In this document: piece by piece, positions 62,543-64,000 of the stretch
Layout: each line of letters begins with the position of its first letter
How positions within the stretch are numbered: the stretch's first letter is position 1
DNA from: an uncultured Thermosynechococcus sp.
GTDB taxonomy: Bacteria > Cyanobacteriota > Cyanobacteriia > Thermosynechococcales > Thermosynechococcaceae
Direction: 5' to 3'
Assembly (NCBI RefSeq): GCF_938074695.1
Contig: NZ_CALJEM010000038.1
Span: 1 to 64,000, forward strand
DNA length: 64,000 bases
Position numbers and translations under genes: made by a program
The notes under the pieces: model-generated
Told to the model about the DNA's origin: nothing
The model's database searches: none
What the model saw: the letters and a program-made list of their open reading frames with translations, nothing else

Positions 62543-62639
62543 TACTGTTACTCCTCATCGCTCAGGTGGTCTTCAAGGGTACACTGCTCATGGGAGAGTC
62601 ACTCTTGAAATATCTCTGATTTCTGACTTTTAGTAGCGT

Positions 62640-62669
62640 CTTTAACCAAATCTTTGCCTTCTCTTAACC
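62640..62669 (+). promoter_or_regulatory. Putative Pho box (three 11-bp-spaced repeats)
   Basis: CTTTAACC aaa TCTTTGCC ttc TCTTAACC; repeat ends at 62647, 62658, 62669, 134 nt before the pstS ATG. Confidence 0.65.
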
Positions 62670-62802
62670 TCAGTTCTCTGAAAGCTTGTTTATTGTAGGT
62701 GGAGGGTGGTTCTGTCGGTTTGCCCTTACTCTTTTCCCTTGCAACCGTCCCACCGTTGATGTCCATAGCATTTGCAAAACGTTGTTTACTCCGCTAGGAA
62801 AC

Positions 62803-63819
62803 ATGACTATGTCTACTTCAGCCAAGAACGTTACCCGACTAGGAGTGATCGCTGCCATTGCAGCCATCTCCAGCACTGTAATTCCTGCTGCTTTTTCTCA
62901 ACAAAGTGCACCGGTTGTTCGGATTGATGGCTCCAGCACCGTTTATCCTGTAACTGAAGTGGCCGCCGAACAATTTCAAAAGCAACAGGGAGGTAAAATT
63001 CGCGTCACTGTCGGGATTTCAGGGACAGGCGGTGGCTTTAAGAAGTTCTGCCGCGGTGAAACCGACATTTCCAACGCCTCCCGCCCGATTCTGGCCAAGG
63101 AAATGGAAGAGTGTAAGAAAAACAACATTCAGTACATCGAGTTGCCTGTTGCCTATGACGCCCTGACCGTGGTGGTCAACCCCCAGAATACTTGGACCAA
63201 ATCCCTCACTGTTGCCGAGCTAAAGAAAGTATGGGAGCCTGATTCCAAGATCAATAACTGGAACCAAATTCGGAGTGAATTTCCCAACTTACCCTTAAAA
63301 CTTTTTGGCGCAGGTGCAGACTCCGGTACATTTGACTACTTTACAGAGGCCATTGTCGGTAAGGCCAAAGCCAGCCGTAAAGACTACACCGCCAGTGAGG
63401 ATGACAACGTCCTAGTACAGGGGGTTAGCCGTGAGCGCGGTGCGCTTGGCTACTTTGGCTATGCCTACTACGCAGAGAACAAAAACAAACTTAAAGCAGT
63501 GGCGATTGATAACGGCCGAGGCCCCGTTATGCCCTCGGAGAAAACTGTGCTTGATGGGACCTACCAACCGCTGTCGCGCCCAATCTTTATCTATGTCAAC
63601 GCCAACTCTGCGAAGCGGCCAGAAGTACGGCAATTTGTTAGCTACTACCTCAGCAATGGCCCGGCAATCGTTAAAAAATCGAAATATGTGCCCCTGCCCA
63701 GCAGTGCCTACAAAGCAATCTTGGCCAGGTTTAACAAAAACCAAGTGGGTACTGCCTTTGGTGGCAAAGAAGCCATTGGTCTGAAGCTGGATGACTTACT
63801 GAAGCGCAGTATTCAGTAA
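62803..63819 (+). CDS. pstS: Phosphate ABC transporter substrate-binding protein (PstS/SphX)
   Basis: [64 protein letters not shown]. Confidence 0.95.
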   Translation: MTMSTSAKNVTRLGVIAAIAAISSTVIPAAFSQQSAPVVRIDGSSTVYPVTEVAAEQFQKQQGGKIRVTVGISGTGGGFKKFCRGETDISNASRPILAKEMEECKKNNIQYIELPVAYDALTVVVNPQNTWTKSLTVAELKKVWEPDSKINNWNQIRSEFPNLPLKLFGAGADSGTFDYFTEAIVGKAKASRKDYTASEDDNVLVQGVSRERGALGYFGYAYYAENKNKLKAVAIDNGRGPVMPSEKTVLDGTYQPLSRPIFIYVNANSAKRPEVRQFVSYYLSNGPAIVKKSKYVPLPSSAYKAILARFNKNQVGTAFGGKEAIGLKLDDLLKRSIQ

Positions 63820-63860
63820 GAGCGCAAGGTTTCGCTATGCCGAACAGGGTGTTCGGTCAA

Positions 63861-63883
63861 GTAGCGGCGAGCACCCTGTTTTC
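63861..63883 (+). terminator. Intercistronic hairpin between pstS and pstC (approximate coordinates)
   Basis: AACAGGGTG ... CACCCTGTT followed by TT; possible attenuator or 3' stabiliser. Confidence 0.5.
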
Positions 63884-63918
63884 TAGTTATCCAAAAGAGT
63901 TAGTTTGGAACAGCCTGT

Positions 63919-64000
63919 ATGGCACAAGATTCTTTTTCCGTCAAGACAAATCTTCCCCTTACCCTGCCTTCACGCACAGTACGAATCTGGCGTGAACGAG
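63919..64000 (+). CDS. pstC: Probable phosphate ABC transporter permease, N-terminal fragment (truncated by window end)
   Basis: Reads MAQDSFSVKTNLPLTLPSRTVRIWRE...; call based mainly on position after pstS. Confidence 0.55.
   Translation, partial: MAQDSFSVKTNLPLTLPSRTVRIWRER

Overview
This window is a gene-dense cyanobacterial chromosome segment. The evidence is a PSII D2 C-terminus, NDH-1/CO2-uptake genes, CpcT, BicA, a PSII S4-domain protein, a cyanobacterial-type RNase P RNA and abundant HIP1 (GCGATCGC) palindromes. It most resembles Thermosynechococcus, but that is inference from gene content and no search was run. About 60 coding genes are supported, mostly housekeeping: rfbCAB, alr, murI, aroC, tal, pheA, ald, cdsA, gpsA, proB, ggt, ndhF-ndhD-cup, glyA, cinA, bicA, dnaJ/dnaK, ribD, cobA-hemD, cpcT, lgt, rplT/rpmI, pstS and partial pstC. 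I see no CRISPR array, prophage, rRNA, tRNA or intact mobile element. The more unusual material is in small intergenic or accessory pockets: (1) a palindrome-dense AT-rich region (21.88-22.12 kb) leading into a 59-aa membrane ORF absent from the supplied track; (2) a decayed DUF29 gene next to duplicated, degenerate IS200/IS605-like end sequences (25.56-26.34 kb); (3) a DUF2997-DUF1257-ferredoxin operon whose ferredoxin has a duplicated EPELGG motif, next to a cryptic frame-disrupted ORF (40.25-41.68 kb); (4) an orphan terminator-like hairpin suggesting an unannotated small RNA (54.1-54.43 kb); (5) a transaldolase with an EF-hand tail; (6) a triple Pho-box-like repeat upstream of pstS. No clearly new multi-gene system could be demonstrated from sequence alone.
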